Below the pieces are notes generated by a model, which did not search any database, had not been told where the DNA came from, and was given only the letters and a program-made list of their open reading frames with translations. Positions 11,301-18,644 of a stretch of DNA of 64,000 nucleotides are shown here, piece after piece. Both the position numbers and the translations under genes were made by a program. The stretch spans positions 124,001-188,000 of the forward strand of contig JAKTTT010000016.1 of NCBI GenBank assembly GCA_030581615.1. Direction: 5' to 3'. The first letter of the stretch is position 1. Every line of letters begins with the position of its first letter. Source of the DNA: Alloascoidea africana. Taxonomy: Eukaryota > Ascomycota > Alloascoideomycetes > Alloascoideales > Alloascoideaceae.

Positions 11301-11628
11301 GATATATACGGAAAGATATATGCACAAGCCAAGTGAAAACCTCAAAGGTTATGAAAGGTCAGCTATAGGTGACGGAGATGGATTGGCACATTTGAAGAGG
11401 TTTCTGATTATGCATGGCACGGGGGATGACAATGTCCATTTACAAAACACGCTTGTCTTGGTTGACAAGTTGAACAAGGCGAATATCAAGAACTTTGACG
11501 TGTTTATGTTCCCGGATTCGGATCACAGTATTTATCACCATAATGCGGATGTCATTGTGTATGATCGACTGGTGGAGTGGCTTGAGGATGCTTTTTTTTT
11601 GAGTAACAAAGCTGTCATGACGGATTGA
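8347..11628 (+). CDS. Dipeptidyl aminopeptidase, type II membrane (S9B), 5' exon unresolved
   Basis: This is the main exon of a Ste13/Dap2-like dipeptidyl aminopeptidase, a Golgi or vacuolar enzyme that removes X-Ala or X-Pro dipeptides (for example from alpha-factor). The frame is open from 8347, and coding-like Ser/Arg text runs for about 130 codons before any ATG, so the start must lie in a 5' exon. One candidate is ATG 8224-8259 with a GTATGA donor and the TAG acceptor at 8344-8346, joining in phase. A single membrane segment follows RFGCLLLG (about 9160-9225). The catalytic serine in GWSFGGY is codon 11194-11196, Asp in GTGDDNVH is 11425-11427, and His in DSDHSIYHH is 11524-11526. The lumenal beta-propeller precedes the hydrolase. 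The cytosolic tail, over 260 residues, is long for the family. STE13 and DAP2 cannot be told apart here. Confidence 0.9.
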   Translation, partial: PLFKLSLRTTNTSARLNKALDKGKSGGGHSRNYSESDLEFSIGASSSASSASPVRRGHGQGLVPAKDRLKKGCVTTGSPLSHLGLPRTPLFDDEDEEQEEEELEHSKLEVGTGKFGGGGHTRSRHKFPSANWTIFSTFEEKNQSPRRRQHQHHRSLGGPISRWTKRKDGGDEDLGARLLPDVMITPSEDLEAHYEDPKNWQDDYYYSGAGVSEAFKFGSGSIAGSAGPSPGSSLGSGSGSGSGAPFNWKSRLGAILDKRNRNRRPTTFSRMMRFGCLLLGIVWGLGILAYCTVILKSQKHDFSPLVSNNRGHVSILGHDIVTLEEIHLGTFDPIYQNLRWTTTYGTDGDLGYYIKAPELLDDDDSGIFLERQTDDVVIPILEHSEFIYKSHIYHVDQLMLNHDGKWALVETDTTPVWRYSSFKYYWVLNVETGIIEPLYQSTDEDDESKKIHLAIWSPISNNVAFIYQNNVYVRKLGSGVNSAAESTVQMTFDGGENIFNGRPDWVYEEEISGCDTAIWWSPDGKHLSFLKTDDSLVPDFGISYFTQDGDKQAQEEENASDDDATMYPKMRKIKYPKAGFPNPTVSVWVIDVDKSEAMQLPDIDDDDEEEGSIITKVLWVGSQKLLVWKIDRTSDVLKVVLMDVIEKSSKVVRTFDSKKEDGGWVDISNSQIYVPSDPGKDRHYDGYIDTIVHNGHNHLAYFTPLDSASPTTLLTNGDWEVVDGPASFDSQRNLVYYLSTEKSPTERHLYSVDLKNGDKKAITNVSEEGWYSASFSNKGRFVLLNYEGPGIPTQRVLDLHSNGAAAPTGKIIEDNPQVAKRIAKFKLPTKTIGTVETAKKGVFGNYVEIKPHDFNASHRYPVLFHVYGGPGSQLVQKGFRISYSYALASMLNVIVVTVDGRGTGFRGRRFRNVVRDRLGEYEAQDQIAAAKHWASLPYVDGNKVAIWGWSFGGYLTLKTLEMDKGKTFQHGVAVAPVTDWRFYDSIYTERYMHKPSENLKGYERSAIGDGDGLAHLKRFLIMHGTGDDNVHLQNTLVLVDKLNKANIKNFDVFMFPDSDHSIYHHNADVIVYDRLVEWLEDAFFLSNKAVMTD

Positions 11629-12376
11629 GAAACTAGGTTTGGCCAAAGTGTATTTCACGACCGGAGGTGCTGCAAAAACTAAGACATGTTAAGTTTTTGC
11701 AAATTACGTAGCGCGGGAAAGATGAGTTGTCGATGAGCAGATAAAGTTTTCGTCTAGAACAAAGTGAGAGAGCATAAGGGTTCTGAAATGCAACGATCAC
11801 TTTTTTCGCCTGGTCACTACTCACTAGCAGGCTAATAGCAACTATCTGGTGTTGTTGAATCGGCAAACAAACATTTTATATTTTTATTTTTATTTTTGTT
11901 GTTGTTTTTTGTTTGTTATTTATTTTTGGTCGGTTGGATCATTTCAATGGGAGTCGGATTTAGTTAAAGCAGCAGGCAGTAGATCATTAGAAAATAATAG
12001 GACTATCAATTCTCTTTTCTTTCTTTCTTTTTACTACGCGGGAATACTTAGATAATAACAGCAAACAGAGGCAGGCCAAAACTAGCACTAGCGCTAAAAA
12101 AAAAACTACTAACAGATAACAGATAACAGACCGATTGGAGTATCAGGTTTGGGTTGTAGAGGGAGTCTTCGGGGAGGAAGGGACATTAACAATAGCATGT
12201 AAAAAAAAAGAAATAAGAAATTGGACAGTTTGAACTGTTCAAATTGATGAGAAGGACAAGTCAGTATGAATGATTGAATGATTTGATTTATGGATTTATG
12301 GATTGGCTGATGGCATGGAATGGAATGGGTGAATTGAATTGAATTGAATTGAATTGAATTGGTGTTAGTGATTGTT
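11629..12376. other. Convergent intergenic region with TTGAA repeat
   Basis: 3' flanks of the aminopeptidase (+) and YPD1 (-). It holds T-rich tracts near 11880-11930 and a (TTGAA) pentamer repeat at about 12331-12360 close to the YPD1 stop. No gene was seen. Confidence 0.6.
12331..12360. repeat. TTGAA pentanucleotide microsatellite
   Basis: Five to six tandem TTGAA/GAATT units directly downstream of the YPD1 stop codon. Confidence 0.8.
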
Positions 12377-13330
12377 TCAATTGATCGTAGCCGCTTTTCC
12401 GACCGGGACATCACCAGAAGTGGCTGTTGTACTGGTTGTTGATACTGTCTCTGTTTCTGTTGGGCTTACCAAGGCAGACGAAGAAGAAACGCTTGAAAAA
12501 GAAGGAGAAGAGGAATCGGGTTCGGCAACCCCCATGTAAGCGTCCAGAAAGCTTCTCGTCTCCTGATATTCGATTCTAACCTGTTGCAATTCTCGTTGTA
12601 TTAGAGAGAGGAAATACTCGTCAGTGGAGGACTCCAAATCCGTGTCTAGGTCTTGGGGGTCCACGAGACATTCGGGGTTCCTTTTGGCCCCATAGTTTTG
12701 GATTCGTTCACAACAGACCCGAACTCTACGCAAGCCGAGGGACGCTGCGCTGCCCTTGATGAAGTGGCCCAGGTTCCCCAGATCCGTGAGTCTTTTCTCT
12801 GCTAGACAGATTGCCATTTTATCAAAGGTTTCTTCCGCCTGGTGGTAGAAGATTTTGACCAGGCTCTCGTAGAAATCATCGTCCTCGGTGTACATGGAGC
12901 GGATTTCATCAAATGTGGCCCAGTTGATCAAATCAGAACGGGAATCCGTGTCCTGTTGGGATTCAGCCTGTGCTCCTGCGATAGATCCAGGTCCGGCTAG
13001 GGCTCCGGCCGCAGCTCCGATGCCAGCTCCAGCTCCAGCTCCAGCTCCAACCTCGCTGTCTGTAGATGTCGATGTCGGTGCTGGGGCCTGGAACTGCTGG
13101 CGCATTGGCTGTGAATCTGGTAACTGTTGTTGTTGTTGTTGTTGTTGTGGTGGTGGTGGGGGTGGTGGCAGAGGATAGAGGGCAGCAGAGGCTACACCAG
13201 TGGAGCTCAGCTGCTGCAGGTTCTGGGGCATCAACGGGGTGTTGGTGTTCATGGCAGAAGCAGTAGGGGACGGGAGACGGTTGCGGTGGTTCAGCAGGGG
13301 ACTCGATACAGGGAGCTGTGCAGACGCCAT
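12377..13330 (-). CDS. YPD1: Histidine-containing phosphotransfer protein
   Basis: A 317-aa ORF from ATG 13330-13328. Ypd1 relays phosphate from the hybrid histidine kinase Sln1 to response regulators Ssk1 and Skn7. The HPt helical bundle occupies roughly residues 135-250, and the phospho-accepting histidine lies in GHFIKGSAASLGL (His189). The N-terminal 130 residues (poly-Pro, a run of eight Gln, Gly-Ala repeats) and the Ser/Thr-rich C-terminal 60 residues are low-complexity additions. S. cerevisiae Ypd1 is only 167 aa, so this protein is nearly twice that length. An in-frame ATG at 13540 would add an Arg-Leu repeat encoded by a GACGAA hexamer microsatellite. I treat that as 5' leader. It is divergent from RAP1. 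Confidence 0.9.
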   Translation of the reverse strand: MASAQLPVSSPLLNHRNRLPSPTASAMNTNTPLMPQNLQQLSSTGVASAALYPLPPPPPPPQQQQQQQQLPDSQPMRQQFQAPAPTSTSTDSEVGAGAGAGAGIGAAAGALAGPGSIAGAQAESQQDTDSRSDLINWATFDEIRSMYTEDDDFYESLVKIFYHQAEETFDKMAICLAEKRLTDLGNLGHFIKGSAASLGLRRVRVCCERIQNYGAKRNPECLVDPQDLDTDLESSTDEYFLSLIQRELQQVRIEYQETRSFLDAYMGVAEPDSSSPSFSSVSSSSALVSPTETETVSTTSTTATSGDVPVGKAATIN

Positions 13331-13698
13331 TCCCTGGAGACGAAGACGAAGACGAAGACGAAGACGAAGACGATAGCGAGGGCCTAGCGGAGTTCTCCAA
13401 GGAGGAGGAGGACGATCAGTCGGGCGCCAGCCAGCTGTGGCCGGAGCTGTGGCCGGAGCTGTGGCCGGAGCCTGGCCCGGCCTGGCCTGGGATCTGGACT
13501 CTGGCCAGAGTGCAGTCGGTTCAAGTCTAGTCAATGCCATGTCGGTCACGTGTCTTGCACGTGACCGCGAGTCTAGAACGAACAGGCCCGCGCCCACCCA
13601 AACACCCGTGCACCCCTCCCGTTCTGCTGGGACCTGTGTTCCCGCTCCACCTCCATCCATCCATCCTCCATCCTCCTCCTCCCGCCATTCAACACAAC
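13331..13698. promoter_or_regulatory. Divergent YPD1/RAP1 promoter region
   Basis: A 368-bp shared region. It contains a GACGAA hexamer repeat (about 13339-13372), TGTGGCCGGAGC repeats near 13435-13470, a palindromic double E-box (13543-13567), and CATCC pyrimidine repeats just upstream of RAP1. Confidence 0.6.
13543..13567. promoter_or_regulatory. Palindromic double CACGTG site
   Basis: CGGTCACGTG and its exact reverse complement CACGTGACCG flank a 5-base spacer TCTTG. Each 10-base arm carries a CACGTG E-box with a TCACGTGA-like flank, preferred by Cbf1-type bHLH proteins in yeasts. It sits between YPD1 and RAP1 and could serve both. Confidence 0.7.
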
Positions 13699-15816
13699 AT
13701 GACACCACGACCACGACTTCGTAGCATGGGCCAGACCGCGGTGGCGCATGAAGCCCAGGCAGCAGAACCCGGGGAAGCCTTCGACGCCCTGTTGGAGCAC
13801 CACGACGCCCACGACCCGGCCCCCTCCTCCACGAAAACGCGTTTCCCCAGCGTCGGCGCTCCAGAATTGTCCATGGGCGGCAATTCTGAAGACTCCATTG
13901 CAGGCACCGCGTTGTTGGCTGCTTCCGCGCTTGCCCATGCCAGCGGTGCTCAGGGTGCTCAGGACCCTCAGGACCCTCAGGATCCTGAGCATGCCTCCAC
14001 AGACCAGCAGCTCCAGGATGCAATGGGCCCTTTGGTAGGCAACTCCAAGAAAAAAGCCATTGACGCCCATTTGACTGCCACTACAGAGAGACCAAAAATA
14101 TTTGTTCATCCGTCAACCTCATCTCCTATTCGCTTCTACATCAACCTAGGCGTTGAAAAACGCGATTCTCTTGTTGAGCTCATCGAGTCCTACGGAGGAA
14201 TTGAGTCCAAGTCAATTAGCGATACGGAAGCAATTGTCTTGTCCGAGGTGAAAACAACCGGTACTTCTCCCGGTTTGGGGTCCACCTATAGTACAAATTT
14301 GGTTTATGACTCGGTCAACGCAGGTCACCTCAAGAAACTGTCCGAGTACAAGATTTTGCCTTTTTCAAATAATGATGCTGAGAATGATGAAAACGCAATT
14401 GACCCTGGTGATGTTGATGTTGACACTGATCTCACAGCTTTGGCAAACGCGGTTGCAAACGCAAACGCAAATGCAAACACAAGTGGTGTTCTGAGAAATA
14501 GCACCACCACCAATGGCTCCAACTCGTTTACCAGTTCCACGAAAAAGAGAAACTCTTCTTCTTTTAGTAAAGACAGCGCGAACGGTTCTGAACCAAAGAA
14601 ACGTAATAAGCACATTTTCACCCCTGAAGAGGACTCTTTTATCCTAGATGTAGTACGTTACGAGCCGGAAAAACGTTATTCTCACGATTTTTACAGAGCT
14701 TTGGCGGATAAACTCCCTCGTCATACAGCTGCGAGTATTCGCGATCGCTATAGAAGAGTCTTGGATAAAAGCTTACTATGGGTCTATAAAAATGCTTTGG
14801 AAGGTGATTATACGCGTGTTGGTATCCCAACCCGAACGCTAAAACAAAAGTTTACGCAAAAAGATGACTATGAACTCTGTCTCCATCTCATGAAGAACGA
14901 GAGTAGAGCGCGTAGTTTGAATTTTTTCCAGGAGTATGCAACGGCTACAAAGCGACATTCGGGTAATTCTTATCGATACCGATTCCGCAAAGTGATTGCG
15001 CACAAGGGTGTCGAGAACGTTATTAGAGAGTATAGAGAAAAACTCGAACGCGGCGAAATCATGTCTGATGAAGAAACTCCCCCCAATAGTTCGATTGTGG
15101 GGCCTAGCGAACTTGTGAACGGGGCTGAGGAATTTGGTGAACAGGATACTGTCAATATTGCTGCGAAAGCCGTTAATCTCGGGGACGCGTTGAACGAACA
15201 TAACAAGAGACATGAGGAACAACAAGGAATTCACCACCAAGGTTTAGAAGATGACTTGACCAAGTCTGTGAATATGTTTGAAGCTGAAAAGGGCTTGGTT
15301 GAGGAAGACGATTTTTACAAAACACACAGTGCGAAAATGACCACTGCAGATGTTATTGATGAAGCTCTTTTGAACAGTGGTCGGGGAGAAGACCATTCTT
15401 CTTCTGAGCATGTCATGCCCACCCTCAAAGAAATAGACCAGGTGGACGCGGTATTACAAAAAAATACCGTCTATCAAAAGGTGATTGAAGCGATTCAAAA
15501 CATTTCATCTGTTGAGAGAATAATCTCTTCTTTAGTCTCAAAATTGGGAATTTCGGAGAGAACTGCACAAGAAGCGCTTCACTCCACCAGTGCCCAACTG
15601 TATTTGCTCCCTGCTTATTTTGACATTTTGCTTCGTACGGACCAAGTTCCGGATGATATAGCTGGCGTTTTCACTTCCGATGACGATGAAAAGATTTTAA
15701 GTGAAAATCCAGATCTGCTTAAAGTTGTAATTCAAAGACATGGCGATGGCAGAGTAGGACTTCGGAGAAAGTTTTTGGCTGTTATGGAAGCTGATACTCA
15801 AACACAGGTGCAGTGA
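13699..15816 (+). CDS. RAP1: Telomere and promoter-binding protein Rap1
   Basis: The ORF gives 705 aa from ATG 13699. Rap1 binds telomeric repeats and promoters, recruiting Rif and Sir-type factors. Domains in order: an Ala/Asp/Gln-rich leader, a BRCT-like domain near residues 130-230 (RFYINLGVEKRDSLVELI), an Asn-Ala repeat, Lys/Arg-rich NLS-like KKRN clusters, a Myb domain near 304-360 (KHIFTPEEDSFILDVVRYE, ending SIRDRYRRVLDKSL), a second diverged Myb-like helical segment (KFTQKDDYELCLHLMKNE), then an acidic region. The C-terminal RCT-like domain is in the last ~110 residues (VIEAIQNISSVERIISSLV through RHGDGRVGLRRKFL). An ATG at 13534 is also in frame but would translate the E-box and promoter repeats. 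ATG 13726 is another option. Confidence 0.9.
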   Translation: MTPRPRLRSMGQTAVAHEAQAAEPGEAFDALLEHHDAHDPAPSSTKTRFPSVGAPELSMGGNSEDSIAGTALLAASALAHASGAQGAQDPQDPQDPEHASTDQQLQDAMGPLVGNSKKKAIDAHLTATTERPKIFVHPSTSSPIRFYINLGVEKRDSLVELIESYGGIESKSISDTEAIVLSEVKTTGTSPGLGSTYSTNLVYDSVNAGHLKKLSEYKILPFSNNDAENDENAIDPGDVDVDTDLTALANAVANANANANTSGVLRNSTTTNGSNSFTSSTKKRNSSSFSKDSANGSEPKKRNKHIFTPEEDSFILDVVRYEPEKRYSHDFYRALADKLPRHTAASIRDRYRRVLDKSLLWVYKNALEGDYTRVGIPTRTLKQKFTQKDDYELCLHLMKNESRARSLNFFQEYATATKRHSGNSYRYRFRKVIAHKGVENVIREYREKLERGEIMSDEETPPNSSIVGPSELVNGAEEFGEQDTVNIAAKAVNLGDALNEHNKRHEEQQGIHHQGLEDDLTKSVNMFEAEKGLVEEDDFYKTHSAKMTTADVIDEALLNSGRGEDHSSSEHVMPTLKEIDQVDAVLQKNTVYQKVIEAIQNISSVERIISSLVSKLGISERTAQEALHSTSAQLYLLPAYFDILLRTDQVPDDIAGVFTSDDDEKILSENPDLLKVVIQRHGDGRVGLRRKFLAVMEADTQTQVQ

Positions 15817-16120
15817 AAGTAAAAAACACACTTATTGATTCTGAATTACCTTTTCCGGTTTTTTTTTTCCCCACCTCCTTTTTTTCGTTTTATTTGTTTG
15901 TTTTTACTTTGTGTATCACTACTTCTCAAGGTTCCAATATCTTTATGCTTCTCTAATCGTCGATCGTCATCGTCCACAACAGACTAACTCGCAATTTCTT
16001 GGTTTTGGTGTAACCGCTTGTATCTTACCTACAACTTGTATTTTTACTAGAAGGATATATATGAATATATACTTTAATATGATTTAAGAATAAGAAGTTT
16101 AGAATAAGAAATTGTGTGAT
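15817..16120. other. Convergent intergenic region
   Basis: T-rich 3' flanks of RAP1 (+) and the dehydrogenase gene (-). Nothing else was seen. Confidence 0.6.
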
Positions 16121-17143
16121 TTAAAACTTTAGACTTTTCTGCTCAGGCACAATATCAATTGGTTTGCCCGTCTTGAAAAAACTGATTATGTTTGCAATTG
16201 CAGCAGTCTCCATATCGTACCGGGCACGAATAGAATGGGTTCCAACATGGGGAACAAGCACGGCTTTTTCGTTTCGGATCAACCCTGGATGGATCTTGGG
16301 CTCCTCTTCGTAGACGTCAAGACCCACAGAGCCGACTTTGCCCGAGTCGAGGGCTTCCACAAGAGCCTCTTCATCAATGATAGGTCCTCTTGCAGTGTTT
16401 ATGATAATGACTCCATCTTTGCAAAGCGCCAATGTGTCTCTGTTGATTGTGTGTCTGGTGGCGCTGTTCAAGGGGATGTTCAACGAGATTATGTCTGATT
16501 CTTTGAGCAGGGTTTCAAACTCAACGTATTCCGCCGAGCCCTCGAGTTCCGGAGAGAGTCTGTTTCTGTTATGGTAGAGAATCTTGCTGAACCCGAGAGG
16601 CACCGCTCGATCTCTTATGGCACGGCCGATCCCACCCAGCCCCACGATCCCCAGCACCTTGCCCGTGGGGTCGTCGCCCATCGCCACGTCCCGGTTCCAG
16701 CGGCCCTCACGTAGTCTGATCTCCGCCTGCGCAAGGTTCCTGAGGGCACCCAGCATCAAGAAAATGTGGACGTTGGCCGTGGGGGCATAAACCGCGTCCG
16801 TGACGTTTGATACCTGGACCTGACGCTTTGAAAAGTATTCAACGTCAATGTCCTCGTACCCAGCAGCTTGCATGGCGAGCATCTTGAGAGTTTGGGGAAT
16901 ACAGTCTCCGAGCTCCTTATCAAAAGGTCCTGTCAGTGATTTGGAGAGAAACCCCCTGTAGATCGCATCCAATGGCCGTTCATTTTGTTGCTTCTCTTTC
17001 AACTCAGCGAGAAACTCGGATCGGCTCGTTGCTTTCATGTGTTCAACATCCGCAATGGACTCAAGCTCCGCTAGTTTGTCCTGGGCATGAAAGATAGAGC
17101 CCACGATAAGAACACGAGGTCGGGTTTTGGACGATGTGGTCAT
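16121..17143 (-). CDS. GOR1: Glyoxylate/hydroxypyruvate reductase, D-isomer 2-hydroxyacid dehydrogenase
   Basis: A 340-aa form starts at ATG 17143-17141. The enzyme reduces glyoxylate or related 2-keto acids with NAD(P)H. It shows the Rossmann motif GLGGIGRAI, then the catalytic set: Arg in INTARGPIIDE, Glu in VGLDVYEEEP and His in LVPHVGTHS. Length and motif order match S. cerevisiae Gor1 (350 aa). An upstream in-frame ATG at 17368 adds 75 residues that are rich in Arg/Lys, nearly free of acidic residues and contain an Ile-Pro repeat. This could be an alternative mitochondrial presequence. The family also includes formate and phosphoglycerate dehydrogenases, so the exact substrate is inferred. 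Confidence 0.85.
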   Translation of the reverse strand: MTTSSKTRPRVLIVGSIFHAQDKLAELESIADVEHMKATSRSEFLAELKEKQQNERPLDAIYRGFLSKSLTGPFDKELGDCIPQTLKMLAMQAAGYEDIDVEYFSKRQVQVSNVTDAVYAPTANVHIFLMLGALRNLAQAEIRLREGRWNRDVAMGDDPTGKVLGIVGLGGIGRAIRDRAVPLGFSKILYHNRNRLSPELEGSAEYVEFETLLKESDIISLNIPLNSATRHTINRDTLALCKDGVIIINTARGPIIDEEALVEALDSGKVGSVGLDVYEEEPKIHPGLIRNEKAVLVPHVGTHSIRARYDMETAAIANIISFFKTGKPIDIVPEQKSLKF

Positions 17144-17693
17144 TGTGTTTATGGCACGGGAGATTGTGATTCTCGGGTGGTTCTTTATCAGATTTCTAAT
17201 GCTCAGTCTTAACCGCAGTAGCGTGGGGGAAGAACAGAGTGGGATTGGAATTGGAATTGGAATTGGAATTGGGAATGGTCCCCGACAGTTAGATCGGCCC
17301 CATGCAGCATCTTTGGACAAGATCAACAATCCCAGTGGTTTTTTTTTAAAAAGCCTGGTCCTAATCATCTTCAGGTCCTGGTATTTGCAAACGGTATCGT
17401 GCCTCACAGTCGTGTCCCGCACTGTGCTCTACCACTACACTACTACTCCCTTACCGCCGGACGATCTCGCATCCACGATAAATGAATGTGCGTGCACATT
17501 TTGAAGCATCGTAAGAAAAAAAACTCAAATTGGTGTGTTTGGCTATGGAGAGAAAAATACAAAAAGCGAAAAGTGAAACGTCAACAAAAGCATTATAACT
17601 GTCAATTATAGGGAAACAAGTATACAAGTGTTTTAGATTTTCTGGGAATTTTGGGAAGAAGAGAAATGAAAGGAAAGAGAGATCACAGGGATC
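17144..17693. other. Promoter and possible N-terminal extension of GOR1; 3' flank of secreted-protein gene
   Basis: Contains a GGAATT hexamer repeat (17240-17270) that lies in the GOR1 frame as Ile-Pro. From 17510 on the sequence is AT-rich with no gene. Confidence 0.5.
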
Positions 17694-18644
17694 TCAAATC
17701 AGGTCAAATAACCAGGTGCCTCTTCTCTCGAAAGAGTAAGGCTCGTTCAGATCGAGGGAAGAAATTGTACCGACTTCTGTGCTTGCCGTGAACACTGGTT
17801 GAACTGTCTGGCGGTCATTATCGGGGGTGGTGGTGTCATTGCCGAAGTAGAACGAAGTTGCCAATGAATAGATTCCTGAAGATGGGACAGAAGAGAATGA
17901 GGTCAGAGTGCTCTTTCTAGTTACAGTGTTAAACACCGAGGATGATCTAGTCACTGTGGTTTCTTCTTCGTCTTGCTGCTGACTTTGCCAAAGGGAAAAG
18001 GTCGAGGCTGAACTTGCCGTCGCACTTGCCGTCACTGTTCTTGTATCAGTTGTGGTTCTCCTAGCAGTGGAACTAACAGTAACAGACTGTTCGCTAGTGA
18101 TGACCACTGTGAGTGTGGCTGTTTGGGTCTCTGTAATGAATGTGCTTGAAGAAATGAGGCTAATAGTGGATCCCTTTGAATCGGTAAATGTCAGAGTCGC
18201 AACAAGTGGGACAGTTGCAGTGACAACCGTGGTGATATACTGAGTCGATTGATCAAGAGATGTCGCTGGAAATGATGCTTCACAATTTGTGACGGTGACT
18301 GTGGCACCTGGATCTGTAACTGTAACTGTTACAGTTTCTTTCCCACTCGACTTGGTTTGGGATTGGGACTGGGATTGGTAAGATTCAGTTTCAATTCCCT
18401 TGTCCAAATTATCTCCCAAAACCAATGAAGGTTGGGAGGTGGCTTTGGAATCGTCTCCAGTATCCACTGTAACAGTTTCCACAACAATCATACTGGTGAT
18501 AGTGGTGGAAATACTGGAATCGTTGTAATAACCATTGGGATTGTACCTAGATAGCGAAGCTTGGGTTTCGAGTCCCACGGTTTCGGCTACTGAAGACCAG
18601 AAACAGAGTGCAAAAAAAGCGAATAATGAGAACAAATGTTTCAT
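17694..18644 (-). CDS. Secreted Ser/Thr-rich protein, unknown function
   Basis: A 316-aa ORF with a clean signal peptide (MKHLFSLFAFFALCFWSSVA, cleavage expected near residue 20). The body is very rich in Thr, Ser and Val in TVTVT, TATLT and TTTIT patterns with an internal VTVTNCEA segment, typical of heavily O-mannosylated wall or secreted proteins. There is no hydrophobic GPI tail: the C-terminus reads ERRGTWLFDLI after a possible Kex2-type RR site, so it is probably released or wall-bound by other means. Four or more Gln-Ser repeats lie near residue 90. Members of this compositional class include mucin-like and adhesin-like proteins. I cannot assign a family. Confidence 0.75.
   Translation of the reverse strand: MKHLFSLFAFFALCFWSSVAETVGLETQASLSRYNPNGYYNDSSISTTITSMIVVETVTVDTGDDSKATSQPSLVLGDNLDKGIETESYQSQSQSQTKSSGKETVTVTVTDPGATVTVTNCEASFPATSLDQSTQYITTVVTATVPLVATLTFTDSKGSTISLISSSTFITETQTATLTVVITSEQSVTVSSTARRTTTDTRTVTASATASSASTFSLWQSQQQDEEETTVTRSSSVFNTVTRKSTLTSFSSVPSSGIYSLATSFYFGNDTTTPDNDRQTVQPVFTASTEVGTISSLDLNEPYSFERRGTWLFDLI

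Noticed and set aside
13534-13698. Upstream ATG for RAP1
   Set aside because: It would translate the E-box palindrome and CATCC repeats. Its text (Pro/His-rich) looks like promoter sequence.
13331-14023. N-terminal extension of YPD1 running into the RAP1 coding region
   Set aside because: The frame stays open only because of GC-rich repeats. It would translate the promoter palindrome and overlap RAP1. ATG 13330 is the sensible start.
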